A DNA stretch of 64,000 bases, from positions 16,947 through 80,946 of the forward strand of contig JBKPCV010000033.1 of the NCBI GenBank assembly GCA_046727575.1, read 5' to 3'. The notes beneath the pieces are model-generated. The model searched no databases, had not been told where the DNA came from, and saw only the letters and a list, made by a program, of their open reading frames with translations. Shown here one piece after another: positions 44,388 to 52,419 of this stretch; the first letter of the stretch is position 1; each line of letters begins with the position of its first letter. The translations under genes and the position numbers were made by a program. The stretch is from DASPTH01 sp046727575. GTDB lineage: Bacteria > Actinomycetota > Acidimicrobiia > IMCC26256 > DASPTH01.

Positions 44388-44628
44388 GTGAAGAACGACG
44401 AGCGCGACGCGCTCGACTTGGTTGACATGTTTCGAGTGGGTCGGGTTGCCCCCGGGGTGGATCGCGCCACCTGCGATTCGGGAGCTTCGAGAGCTGGTGC
44501 GTTATCGGGCCAAGTTGGTCGCACCACGTTCGGGACTCAAAGCGCCGATGCACGCGGTGACGGCCAACGATCGTGTCGTGCCGACGGTGGCGGACATGTC
44601 ATGTCAGGCCGGCGACGCGCAGCTCTGA
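44388..44628 (+). pseudogene. IS110-family transposase remnant
   Basis: The plus strand reads VKNDERDALDLVDMFRVGRV in one frame and, after a shift near 44,450, PPGWIAPPAIRELRELVRYR, AKLVAPRSGLKAPMHAV and VVPTVADM in another. This is the middle of the N-terminal DEDD (RuvC-like) domain of IS110 transposases (KNDxxDAxxLAxLLRxGxLPExWxPPxxxRELRELVRxR). The rest of the transposase and IS ends are missing. Confidence 0.75.
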
Positions 44629-45095
44629 CGCGATGGCGATAGCAGCCAACTACGTGACTTGTGTCTAGTCGCTGTGTGATTTTGATCGCGGTCTAGGACC
44701 GTGATCTCGTCATGCTCGAGTGCAAGATCCAAGCCCCAGGCGCGGCGCACCGCGGCTATCTGGCGATGCAGGCCGTCAACGGGGTTGGCCGCCAGGCAAA
44801 GCCGAGCTGGTCGTCGCCGCTGGCGAAGCTGCAGGGCAAGGACCGACGACCGAGGTGGCCACCGACCTCGCCGGCGCGGTCCAGGTGGAGCTATCTCCAC
44901 GGGTCGGGCCAACCCTTCGAAGCCGAACCCGCCAACCGGTTCTCTTTGAGTTCTGTCATCTCGCTACGAACGCGCTTAGGTGATCGTCACGTCGGACAAA
45001 GCCCTTCGGTCGCTACGGCGTAGTTCGGCGACGCCAACGTCGCTGCCGCCATGACAAGCACCGGGGCACCGCGAGGCGCAGTCGCGCCACATCGC
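44629..45095. other. Spacer left of the IS21 element, no supported gene
   Basis: No domain-bearing frame was found. The last five bases, ATCGC at 45,091-45,095, are the left target-site duplication of the IS21-family element that follows. Confidence 0.4.
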
Positions 45096-45220
45096 TGTCG
45101 CCACCGGGTGAAAACTGACCTCTTATCACCGGTCGAAAACTGACCCCCTTCTGGTCGGGTCCACCACTTGGAGTGTTGGGACTCGGACCCTGGTTCGATC
45201 ACGAGCCGGGGAGGAAGGGC

Positions 45221-46429
45221 GTGATCGATGTGGAGGATTGGGCCGAGATTCGTCGGTTGCATCGGGCGGAGGGGTTGAGCATCAGGGCGATCGTCCGGCG
45301 CTTGGGGGTGTCGCGGAACACGGTGCGCGACGCGCTGCGCAGCGGTGAGCCGCCGCGTTATGAACGTCCAGCGAGGGGCTCGGCGGTGGATGCGGTCGAG
45401 CCGCTGATCCGCGACTTGTTGCGCGAGTTTCCGACGATGCCGGCGACGGTGATCGGGGAACGGATCGGCTGGACGCGTGGGATCACGATCCTGCGCGACC
45501 GGGTCGGGGAGTTGCGACCGTTGTTCGTGCCGCCGGATCCGTGTCAGCGCACGACCTACTTGCCGGGTGAGCTCGCCCAGTTCGACCTATGGCAACCCGA
45601 CATCGAGATCCCGGTGGGGTTCGGCCAGCACGACAAGTTCTGGGTCGTGGTCGGTGTCAGTGGTTTCTCGAGGCTGATCGCAGCGTGGATGGTTCCTTCC
45701 CGGGCCGCGCATGACGTGCTGGGCGGCATGTTGCACGTGCTCGATCAGTTCGGTGCCGTCCCGCGTACCGCGGTGTGGGACCAGGAGGGTTGTATCGGCG
45801 CGTGGCGGGCCGGCCGTCAGGTCCTCACCCGCGACTTCCAAGCATTTCGCGGCACACTCGGCATGAGTGTTCGGTTGTGCGCACCGGCCGATCCCGAAGC
45901 CAAAGGGATGGTCGAGCGCACGAACGGCTATTTCGAGACGAGCTTTCTGCCCGGTCGGTGTTTCGATCACGTCGAGGACTTCAACCGGCAACTGACAGGC
46001 TGGCTGCGTCGGGCGAATAACCGGATTCATGGCACGACGAGACAGCGACCATCGGAGGCGATCTATGAGGACCGCGGGTCGATGATGAGCTTCCCTCCGG
46101 TGCTTCCCGATCCGTCGTGGCGGTTCACGACCCGCCTCCCACGTGATCACTACGTGCGGGTCGACAGCAACGACTACTCGGTCAACCCGCGCTTCGTCGG
46201 CCGTCGGATCGAGGTGCGCGTGACGCTGGACGAAGTGATCGCGACCTGTGACGGCACCGAGGTCGCCCGTCATCGTCGCTGCTTGGCGAAGCACCAGACG
46301 TTGCTGCATCCCCGACATGCACGGGTGCTGCGTGCGATACGCGCCGAGCAGCAGATCGCGTCGGAGTTCGTCGACACGGTCGAAGAACGTGACCTCGCCG
46401 ATTACGACCGGGCACTCGGGGTCGCGTGA
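45221..46429 (+). CDS. istA: IS21-family transposase IstA
   Basis: A 402-residue DDE transposase from a GTG preceded by GGGGAGGAAGG. The N terminus contains an HTH (LSIRAIVRRLGVSRNTVRDA, about 19-38); the catalytic core shows GELAQFDLWQP (first Asp), TAVWDQEGC (second Asp) and ADPEAKGMVERTNGYFETSF (catalytic Glu). The C-terminal beta-barrel (HYVRVDSNDYSVNPRFVGRR) is also present. It cuts and joins the IS ends together with IstB. The stop overlaps the istB start. Confidence 0.95.
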   Translation: MIDVEDWAEIRRLHRAEGLSIRAIVRRLGVSRNTVRDALRSGEPPRYERPARGSAVDAVEPLIRDLLREFPTMPATVIGERIGWTRGITILRDRVGELRPLFVPPDPCQRTTYLPGELAQFDLWQPDIEIPVGFGQHDKFWVVVGVSGFSRLIAAWMVPSRAAHDVLGGMLHVLDQFGAVPRTAVWDQEGCIGAWRAGRQVLTRDFQAFRGTLGMSVRLCAPADPEAKGMVERTNGYFETSFLPGRCFDHVEDFNRQLTGWLRRANNRIHGTTRQRPSEAIYEDRGSMMSFPPVLPDPSWRFTTRLPRDHYVRVDSNDYSVNPRFVGRRIEVRVTLDEVIATCDGTEVARHRRCLAKHQTLLHPRHARVLRAIRAEQQIASEFVDTVEERDLADYDRALGVA

Positions 46430-47202
46430 TGAGCACCACGAAGCCGAGTGCGGACATCGCATATCTGTGCCGGGCGCTCAAGGCACCCTCGCTGGCACGC
46501 TCCTGCGAACGGCTCGCCGAACGGGCGCGGGCCGAGAGCTGGACCCATGAAGAGTTCCTCGCCGCCTGTCTCGAGCGCGAGGTCGCGGCGCGTCAAGACC
46601 ACGGCGGTGAGGGCCGCATCCGCGCCGCGCGGTTCCCGGCCCGCAAGACCCTCGAGGACTTCGACTTCGCCTTCCAACGCTCGCTGAAGCGTGAGGTGAT
46701 CGCGCACCTCGGCACCCTCGACTTCATCGCCGAGCGCGCCAACGTCGTGTTCCTCGGGCCGCCCGGCACCGGCAAGACCCACCTCGCGATCGGGATCTCG
46801 ATCCGAGCCTGCCAAGCCGGTCATCGCGTCGCGTTCGCCACTGCGACCGAATGGGTCGCCCGCCTCGGCGACGCCCACACCCACGGACGACTCCACGACG
46901 AGCTCCGACGGCTCGGACGCACCCCACTGCTCGTCATCGACGAAGTCGGCTACATCCCCTTCGAAGCCGAAGCCGCCAACCTGTTCTTCCAACTCGTCAG
47001 CTCCCGCTACGAACGCGCATCGGTCATCGTGACCAGCAACAAACCCTTCGGCCGCTGGGGCGAAGTCTTCGGTGACGCCACCGTCGCCGCCGCCATGATC
47101 GACCGGCTCGTCCACCACGCCGAAGTCGTCTCCCTCAAGGGCGACAGCTACCGCCTCAAAGACCGCGACCTCGGGAGGGTGCCCAACGACGACGCAGCGT
47201 GA
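46429..47202 (+). CDS. istB: IS21-family helper ATPase IstB
   Basis: A 257-residue DnaC-like AAA+ protein that delivers target DNA to IstA. It has the N-terminal IstA-binding helices (AYLCRALKAPSLARSCERLA), Walker A FLGPPGTGKTHLAIG near residue 107, Walker B LLVIDEVGYIPF near 167 and sensor VIVTSNKPFGRWGEVF. Translation likely starts at the ATG overlapping the istA TGA (TGATG), with an in-frame GTG one codon earlier. Intact. Confidence 0.95.
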   Translation: MSTTKPSADIAYLCRALKAPSLARSCERLAERARAESWTHEEFLAACLEREVAARQDHGGEGRIRAARFPARKTLEDFDFAFQRSLKREVIAHLGTLDFIAERANVVFLGPPGTGKTHLAIGISIRACQAGHRVAFATATEWVARLGDAHTHGRLHDELRRLGRTPLLVIDEVGYIPFEAEAANLFFQLVSSRYERASVIVTSNKPFGRWGEVFGDATVAAAMIDRLVHHAEVVSLKGDSYRLKDRDLGRVPNDDAA

Positions 47203-47276
47203 CCACGGGCCCCGACCAAGGGGGTCAATTTTCAGCCGGTGGAAGGGGGTCAATTTTCAGCCGGTGTTGACAATCG

Positions 47277-47300
47277 CTTCTACCGGATCTTCTACCGGAT
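47277..47300 (+). repeat. Tandem 12-bp repeat, right copy (candidate integrase arm site)
   Basis: Two tandem copies of CTTCTACCGGAT, identical to 19,246-19,269 and in the same orientation. Its first base is also the last base of the IS21 target duplication, so the IS landed at the edge of this site. It lies 113 bp inside the right junction. Confidence 0.55.
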
Positions 47301-47412
47301 GCTCCGCCACGAGACCTCAGAGACCGTCATCCGTCGAATGCCGTCCGAGTGAAACCGCAGGTCAACAGGCCTGTGCGACATCGGCCGACACCCGCCGACA
47401 CCTCTCGGAACG

Positions 47413-47457
47413 GACTACGGATCAGAAGGTTGGGGGTTCGAATCCCTCCGAGCGCGC
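47413..47457 (+). repeat. attR core: 45-bp direct repeat of tRNA-Arg 3' half
   Basis: Perfect copy of 19,143-19,187. It lacks the 5' half of the tRNA (upstream bases CTCGGAACG do not restore the D or acceptor arms), so it is not a second tRNA gene. It marks the right boundary of the integrated element; the chromosome resumes at 47,458. Confidence 0.92.
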
Positions 47458-47815
47458 GCCTTGTAGAGCAAGGGTTGTAGCGCCTCTTGCGGTCTGGAAC
47501 GTTCGCGGCCACGTCCGTGATCTGCTAATCCGCCGCTAACCCGTAGTCCCAAGCGATTCCGGATGGTCGGGCCCCTTGGAGTCACGGTCTGTCCCCTTGT
47601 GGTAGACGGCATCTGACTTTGACCGGCATCTGACTTGGGAGCGGATGCGTCCGGCTCGGCGGGCCGCTGTGATCAGGGCCGTCCGGGATCGCGATCGTCC
47701 ACGGCGACCCGCTCGCGCGGGGGTGCGGGGGAGCCGACAGGACCGCCCTCGTCGAGATCCGACCTCCGCGCTGAGTGCTGATGCGCGCTTCGGCTCGGCC
47801 GGCTGTGCCTACGAG
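47458..47815. other. Spacer between attR and the cobalamin operon, no supported gene
   Basis: No frame with family-like sequence was seen. This DNA is the original neighbour of tRNA-Arg before integration and receives the 3' end of the cobalamin operon; a terminator is expected but no clear stem plus U-tract was found. Confidence 0.4.
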
Positions 47816-49357
47816 CTAAATGGCGTCTGCCCCGCGTGTTTCGTCGGGAATCGCCGCGTCGTCGAAGGTGGCCATCTCGTGGAGCACACGCGCTGCGGCT
47901 TGAACGATTGGAATCGCGAGGCACCCGCCGGTGCCTTCTCCGAGGCGTAGGTCGAGCGTGAGGACCGGGTCTAGTCCGAGGTGGGCGAGTGCGATGACGG
48001 CACCGGGTTCGGTCGATTGGTGGCCAGCGATGCATCTACAGGCGATGCTGGGCACGAGTGCGTCGGCGATAAGGAGCGCGGCAAGCGTGATGACTCCGTC
48101 GGTGACAACGGGTACTGCGAATGCGGCGCTTTGAGCGATGAAGCCGGCGAGTGCGGCGATTTCGAGGCCGCCGATTTCGGAAAGGATGGAGATCGGATCC
48201 AGGAACGGTGCGACTCGTGCGATCGCGTGGTCGACGATGGCGGTTTTTCGGGTGAGCATCGTCTCGTCGATCCCGGTCCCGCGTCCGGTGACGGTGCTCG
48301 CGGTGCGGAGAGTGAGCGCGCCGATGATCGCGGCGGATGGGGTGGTATTGCCGATGCCCATCTCGCCGGTGACGAGGAGGTCATGCCCGCGACCTATGAG
48401 ATCCTGGGCGACTTCGGCGCCGACGTCGAGTGCGTCGTAGGCGTCGTCACAGGTCATGGCAGGACCGTAGGAGAGGTCGTCGGTGCCGGGACGAATGTTG
48501 CGGTGGTCGACGCCGGCGAGGTCTTGGAGGTCGGTAGCGACTCCGACATCGATGACCCGAAGGGTCGCGCGGCATTGACGGGCGATCGCGTTGATCGCGG
48601 TTCCGCCCGCGACGAAGTTGCGGACCATCTGCATCGTGACCTCTTGGGGCCACGGGGTGACGCCCGACGCGACAACACCGTGATCGGCGGCGAACACGGC
48701 GATCGCAGGCCGTACCGGGATGGGTGGCGGGCACGAGCGGGCGATGCCGGCGAGTTGGGCACCGAGGGTTTCGAGTCGACCCAGCGATCCGGCCGGTTTG
48801 GTGAGACGGGCGTGGCGTTCCTGGGCATGGAGCACGGAGCTTCCGTCGAGCGGTAGGACCTGCGCGGCGGCGTGAGCAAACGCGCCGGTGGATCGTCGTG
48901 TCGCGCGGGAGAGCGCGTCGGCGAGCCCGCGATCGGTGCCGACGAAGCGCACACCGGCGGAGCGAGCGGCGTCGCGATCGCTCGCGCGGTCACCGACGAA
49001 CAGCGCGTGCTCGGCTGCGACGCCAAGTTGTGCGAGTGCTGCTCGTAGGGGCGCCGGGTCGGGCTTGGCTGCTCCGACGTCGACGGAGGTGATGATCACC
49101 TCAACGCAATCGGCGAGCCCAACGGCCGCCAGCAACCCGCGGACATCATCGGCGCGCATGGCCGACGTGTTGGTCACGGCGGCGAGACGCACCATGCCGA
49201 CAAGCGAGCGGAGGGTGTCGCACACGCCGGGCAGCGGCTCAACTCGGAGGTCGTCGACCGGAGTTCCCGGTGCTGCCTCGGCGACGAGCGTCCCGCCGAC
49301 GTCGAGAAGCACCGCGTCGAACCGTTCCGCGAGCGCGTTGGCGAGGTTGGTGTTCAT
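47816..49357 (-). CDS. cobT: HAD-like hydrolase fused to CobT (nicotinate-nucleotide:DMB phosphoribosyltransferase)
   Basis: A 513-residue fusion. Residues 1-190 are a HAD domain: motif I FDAVLLDVGGTLV (second Asp replaced by Gly), motif II AAVTNTSAM, Lys in VGAAKPDP, motif IV ALFVGDRASDRDAARSAG. From about 200 a complete CobT follows: TKPAGSLGRLETLGAQLAGI, FAADHGVVASGVTPWPQEVT, MGIGNTTPSAAIIGAL, and DLRLGEGTGGCLAIPIVQAA with the catalytic Glu. CobT makes alpha-ribazole-5'-phosphate from 5,6-dimethylbenzimidazole; the HAD part might act on an intermediate of that branch, but motif I is unusual for a phosphatase. The ATG overlaps the preceding stop (ATGA); another ATG lies three codons upstream. 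Confidence 0.9.
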   Translation of the reverse strand: MNTNLANALAERFDAVLLDVGGTLVAEAAPGTPVDDLRVEPLPGVCDTLRSLVGMVRLAAVTNTSAMRADDVRGLLAAVGLADCVEVIITSVDVGAAKPDPAPLRAALAQLGVAAEHALFVGDRASDRDAARSAGVRFVGTDRGLADALSRATRRSTGAFAHAAAQVLPLDGSSVLHAQERHARLTKPAGSLGRLETLGAQLAGIARSCPPPIPVRPAIAVFAADHGVVASGVTPWPQEVTMQMVRNFVAGGTAINAIARQCRATLRVIDVGVATDLQDLAGVDHRNIRPGTDDLSYGPAMTCDDAYDALDVGAEVAQDLIGRGHDLLVTGEMGIGNTTPSAAIIGALTLRTASTVTGRGTGIDETMLTRKTAIVDHAIARVAPFLDPISILSEIGGLEIAALAGFIAQSAAFAVPVVTDGVITLAALLIADALVPSIACRCIAGHQSTEPGAVIALAHLGLDPVLTLDLRLGEGTGGCLAIPIVQAAARVLHEMATFDDAAIPDETRGADAI

Positions 49358-50271
49358 GGCGTCCATCCTTGAAGGGCGACGGCGAGGCGTTGGAGACCCG
49401 TGTCGTCGGACACTGCGATGCGTACGCCGTCGGGGATGGCGAACGATGTCGTGTCGCGTACGAGGACGCCTTGGCGGGCGAGGTGGTCTCGGAGACCGGG
49501 GGCGCGGCGGATCAGGAGAAAGTTCGCGTCGGATGATTCGGGGTGCAGGCCCGCCTGGCGCAGCGTGGCGTCGAGGCAGGCGCGATCGGCGGCGATCGCG
49601 GCGGCCCAGGCGGGGAGGTCGGCGGCGGCGAGCAGGTCGGGGAGGAGGGCACAGACGAGCGAGTTGACTGCCCATTCGGCCTGTCGTGTGGCGAGACGCC
49701 GGGTCAGCGTGGGGGTCGGGGCGAGGATGTAGCCGGCGCGTAGGCCTGGGCAGGCGAACACTTTGGTGAGCGATCCGACGACGATGGCGTCGGGGTCGCC
49801 GCGGGTCCATTGGCCGGTGGCGAGGGGGTAGAAGGCTTCGTCCCAGACCGCGGCGAGTTCGTCGGGGGCTGCGAGCTGGCCGGTCGGGTTGTTCGGGTTC
49901 GATCGCCAGCGTCGGGCGTGGTGGTCGACGCGTGTGAGGTGCCGCGAATAGAGCGAGAAGTCGGGTGCCTCGACGGACCCGACGGGAAACTCGGCGGCGA
50001 CGAGCGCGATCGCTTCGGCGCCACCGTTGGTCAGCAGCAGCCGGGCGGGGTCGACGTGCATCGCGTCGGCGAGCGCGGCTCGTCCGCGTGTGGGGTCGGG
50101 GTACTGGCGGACAGCGGTTGCGTGATGGCGGACGAGCGCGGCGACGTCGGGTGCGGCAGGGTTGAGGCTGGCGGAGAGGTCGAGGATCTCGTCCAGGGAG
50201 ATGCCGAGTGCCACCGCGAGGCGGGCGGCATCTCCACCGTGCTCGCCGGGCGCGAGGATCTCGGGCTTCAT
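49354..50271 (-). CDS. cobC: Threonine-phosphate decarboxylase-like PLP aminotransferase (cobalamin aminopropanol branch)
   Basis: A 305-residue fold-type I PLP enzyme. EHGGDAARLAVALGISLDEI and LDLSASLNPAAPDVAALVRH are the typical start of CobD/CobC-type L-threonine-O-3-phosphate decarboxylases; NPNNPTGQLAAPDEL binds the cofactor region and SLTKVFACPGLRAGYILAP holds the Schiff-base Lys. It is shorter than most (about 350), the loss lying around residues 100-140. The product would be (R)-1-amino-2-propanol phosphate, the substrate of the adjacent CbiB. Overlaps both neighbours by 4 bases. Confidence 0.85.
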   Translation of the reverse strand: MKPEILAPGEHGGDAARLAVALGISLDEILDLSASLNPAAPDVAALVRHHATAVRQYPDPTRGRAALADAMHVDPARLLLTNGGAEAIALVAAEFPVGSVEAPDFSLYSRHLTRVDHHARRWRSNPNNPTGQLAAPDELAAVWDEAFYPLATGQWTRGDPDAIVVGSLTKVFACPGLRAGYILAPTPTLTRRLATRQAEWAVNSLVCALLPDLLAAADLPAWAAAIAADRACLDATLRQAGLHPESSDANFLLIRRAPGLRDHLARQGVLVRDTTSFAIPDGVRIAVSDDTGLQRLAVALQGWTP

Positions 50272-51197
50272 CGGGTGGTGTCCGGACGGGCGGCCCCGAT
50301 CGCGGCGCCGAGTGTGGCGAGGACGGCGACGAGCGCGAGCTCGATGTGGCTCGCTAGGCGAATGGCTCGTGTGATGTCTGCGGCACGCGGTCTTGGCCCG
50401 GGTCCGATGCGTGGCCGGTCCTCGCGGCGGTTGTCGTAGCGGAGCGGGCCGCCGAGTTGGAGGCCGAGCGCGGCGGCGAACGCGGCTTCGGCGACGCCGG
50501 CGTTGGGTGATGGGTGCGCTGGCGCGTCGCGTCGAACTGTGTCGAGGATGACGCGGGCCCGACGGGGCCGAGCAGCACAAACCAACAGCGCGGTCATGCG
50601 AGTGGGGAGGTAGGCGGCGATGTCGTCGAGGCGTGCGGACGCCCAGCCGAAGTGTTCGTAGCGGGGCGAGTGATGCCCGACCATTGCGTCCATCGTGTTG
50701 ATCGCGCGGTACGTCGCGGCACCGGGTGCGCCGAGCGTCGCACCCCACAGCGCGGGTGCGACCACGGCGTCGACCGTGTTGTCTGCGAGCGACTCCACGA
50801 CCGCGGCGGCGACGCCTGACTCGTCGAGGCATTGCGCGTCCCTGCCGGCGAGGGTAGGCAGCGCGGCCCGTGCGCCGGTCAGGTCGCCGACCGTGAGCAG
50901 CCGGCCGATGTCGGCCGCGCAGGACCGCAACATGTGCCCGGCCGCGGTGACGGCAACCGAGGCGGTGGTCGAGGGGAGTGCGTAGCCGGCCGTGGCACCG
51001 AGGAGGGTGCCGGTGGCTGCGTACGCGAGTCCGCGTGTACGGCGATCCGCGTAGACGGCCGGTTCGACGACGCCCATGACGGTGCCGAAGGCCGCGACCG
51101 GGTGCAGACGCGATGGGGGCTCCCCGAAGGCACGGTCGGCGAAGAGACCCGCTGCAGCCCCGAGCAGCCGCCGCTGCATCGTCGCCCGGCTCACCAT
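50268..51197 (-). CDS. cbiB: Adenosylcobinamide-phosphate synthase
   Basis: A 309-residue membrane enzyme (also named CobD in the aerobic nomenclature) joining adenosylcobyric acid with aminopropanol phosphate. Diagnostic segments are LFADRAFGEPPSRLHPVAAF near the start, LPTLAGRDAQCLDESGVAAA, VVESLADNTVDAVVAPALWG (the ESVAENxxDGxVAPLF-type box), YRAINTMDAMVGHHSPRYEH and the C-terminal APAHPSPNAGVAEAAFAAAL. Starts overlap: ATG at 51,197 or GTG at 51,194, which overlaps the cobS stop (GTGA). The end overlaps the aminotransferase start. Confidence 0.93.
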   Translation of the reverse strand: MVSRATMQRRLLGAAAGLFADRAFGEPPSRLHPVAAFGTVMGVVEPAVYADRRTRGLAYAATGTLLGATAGYALPSTTASVAVTAAGHMLRSCAADIGRLLTVGDLTGARAALPTLAGRDAQCLDESGVAAAVVESLADNTVDAVVAPALWGATLGAPGAATYRAINTMDAMVGHHSPRYEHFGWASARLDDIAAYLPTRMTALLVCAARPRRARVILDTVRRDAPAHPSPNAGVAEAAFAAALGLQLGGPLRYDNRREDRPRIGPGPRPRAADITRAIRLASHIELALVAVLATLGAAIGAARPDTTR

Positions 51198-51892
51198 CGT
51201 GCGGCGGCGACCGCGATGCCGACGGTTTCGCTCACGATGATCGCGGTGCCAAGCACGTCGCCGGTGAAGCCACCGATCCGCACACGCGCCAACGCGAGAA
51301 CACACACACCGGCGATGACGGTCATCGCGATCGCGACGCCGCCCGCCGGTCCAGCACCGAGGATTCCGACCGCCCCTGCGGGGAACAACGCGAGGACGGG
51401 CCAGCGTGCCGTTCGCACGTGCAGGAACGGTGAGGCGATACCGGAGTCGCGGGCATAGGAGAGCCATGCGGGGGTCACCGCGGCGATCGTGCGGGACACG
51501 CACCAGATCCCTGCGACGAGTAGCACCGCCGCGGGACGCCCGGCGAACGCGGCGGTCCGCACGAGCAGCACCGTCACGACCGTGGCGGTGCCGAATGCAC
51601 CGATGTCCGGGGACCGCATGATCTCGAGCCTGCGTGCCCGTGTCGCATGCGGTAACAGGCCATCGGCGGCGTCGGCGAGACCATCGAGGTGCAAGGCGCC
51701 GGTGAGGACGAGATCCGCCCCGACGACAAGCGTGGCCGCGAGCAGCGAGGGAAATGCCTGATCGAGAAGCAACCATGACCCACCGACGGCTGCTCCGACG
51801 ACGAGCCCCACCAGGGGGAACCCGGCAAGCGCCCGTGGTGTCGGGGACTGGCCGTGCCCGAAAACGGTGAGGAACGCGAAGGCTCCGAACAT
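51191..51892 (-). CDS. cobS: Adenosylcobinamide-GDP ribazoletransferase
   Basis: A 233-residue polytopic membrane enzyme that joins adenosylcobinamide-GDP with alpha-ribazole or its phosphate, the last nucleotide-loop step. ADLVLTGALHLDGLADAADG carries the acidic metal-binding D-G-x-x-D pattern; MRSPDIGAFGTATVV and a late GGFTGDVLGTAIIVSE are family markers. About six membrane helices. It overlaps cobU and cbiB, keeping the DMB-attachment enzymes coupled. Confidence 0.93.
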   Translation of the reverse strand: MFGAFAFLTVFGHGQSPTPRALAGFPLVGLVVGAAVGGSWLLLDQAFPSLLAATLVVGADLVLTGALHLDGLADAADGLLPHATRARRLEIMRSPDIGAFGTATVVTVLLVRTAAFAGRPAAVLLVAGIWCVSRTIAAVTPAWLSYARDSGIASPFLHVRTARWPVLALFPAGAVGILGAGPAGGVAIAMTVIAGVCVLALARVRIGGFTGDVLGTAIIVSETVGIAVAAARW

Positions 51893-52419
51893 CAGACGGA
51901 GTCGACGAACGAGCCGGGCGGTTCAAGGTGAACGATGCGGCCGGCGACCGCGAGGATGACGTGGTCAGCTATAGCGGCCACCGCGGTGTTGAGCTCGCCG
52001 AGCGTGTCAGCGAACTGGAGGCCGAGCATGCTCGGCGGGTGAACCGCGAGGCCGACTTCTTCGGTGACGAGCACGGTCGACGCGCGACGACCGCGCAATG
52101 TCGCAACGAGCCGGCTGGTGGGCACCGCGAAGTCGAGCGTGTGGGTGATCCAGGTGCCCAGCGAGTCAACGAGCGCGATTCCCGTTGCTTGCACGAGTGC
52201 TTCGGGGAGGTGGTCGCCGCATTCGATGGTTGTCCACGTCGCGGGTCGGCGGGCGCAGTGCTTGGCGATGCGAGCAGCGAGGTCGCGATCGTTGTCGGCG
52301 TCTGCACCGGGCACGATGACAGTGACCGCACCGCCCGCCCGCGTCGCGAGACGGGCGGCGAGTTGCTCGCCAATTGCCGATTTGCCTGATCGGGTTCCGC
52401 CGATCACGAGGGCGATCAT
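51892..52419 (-). CDS. cobU: Adenosylcobinamide kinase/guanylyltransferase
   Basis: A 175-residue bifunctional enzyme forming adenosylcobinamide-GDP. MIALVIGGTRSGKSAIGEQL is the N-terminal P-loop; DRDLAARIAKHCARRPATWT contains the His that accepts GMP; IALVDSLGTWITHTL (Walker B-like) and VLVTEEVGLAVHP (VxNEVGxGxxP-type box, with T-E for N-E) complete it. The ATG at 52,419 overlaps the cbiZ stop (ATGA); a longer frame upstream is the cbiZ gene in another frame. Confidence 0.93.
   Translation of the reverse strand: MIALVIGGTRSGKSAIGEQLAARLATRAGGAVTVIVPGADADNDRDLAARIAKHCARRPATWTTIECGDHLPEALVQATGIALVDSLGTWITHTLDFAVPTSRLVATLRGRRASTVLVTEEVGLAVHPPSMLGLQFADTLGELNTAVAAIADHVILAVAGRIVHLEPPGSFVDSV

Larger units (their letters stand above)
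45096..47272 (+). mobile_element. Complete IS21-family insertion sequence (2177 bp)
   Basis: The element carries istA and istB. Its ends begin TGTC and finish GACA and are imperfect inverted repeats: left TGTCGCCACCGGGTGAAAAC, right (reverse complement) TGTCAACACCGGCTGAAAAT, each extended by ..TGACC. Second inner copies occur (left 45,142-45,166, right 47,212-47,240), the multiple terminal repeats typical of IS21. A 5-bp direct repeat ATCGC (45,091-45,095 and 47,273-47,277) is the target duplication. Both genes are intact, so it may be active. Confidence 0.92.

Noticed and set aside
45587..46462. Antisense open frame opposite istA
   Set aside because: It lies entirely within a well-supported transposase gene and has no independent support.
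47413..47457. Second tRNA-Arg gene
   Set aside because: Only the 3' half is present; no D arm or 5' acceptor strand can be formed, so it is an attachment-site copy.
19143..47457. CRISPR array, restriction-modification or known defence system in the element
   Set aside because: No regularly spaced repeats, cas genes, methyltransferase-nuclease pairs or toxin-antitoxin pairs were recognised among the cargo.
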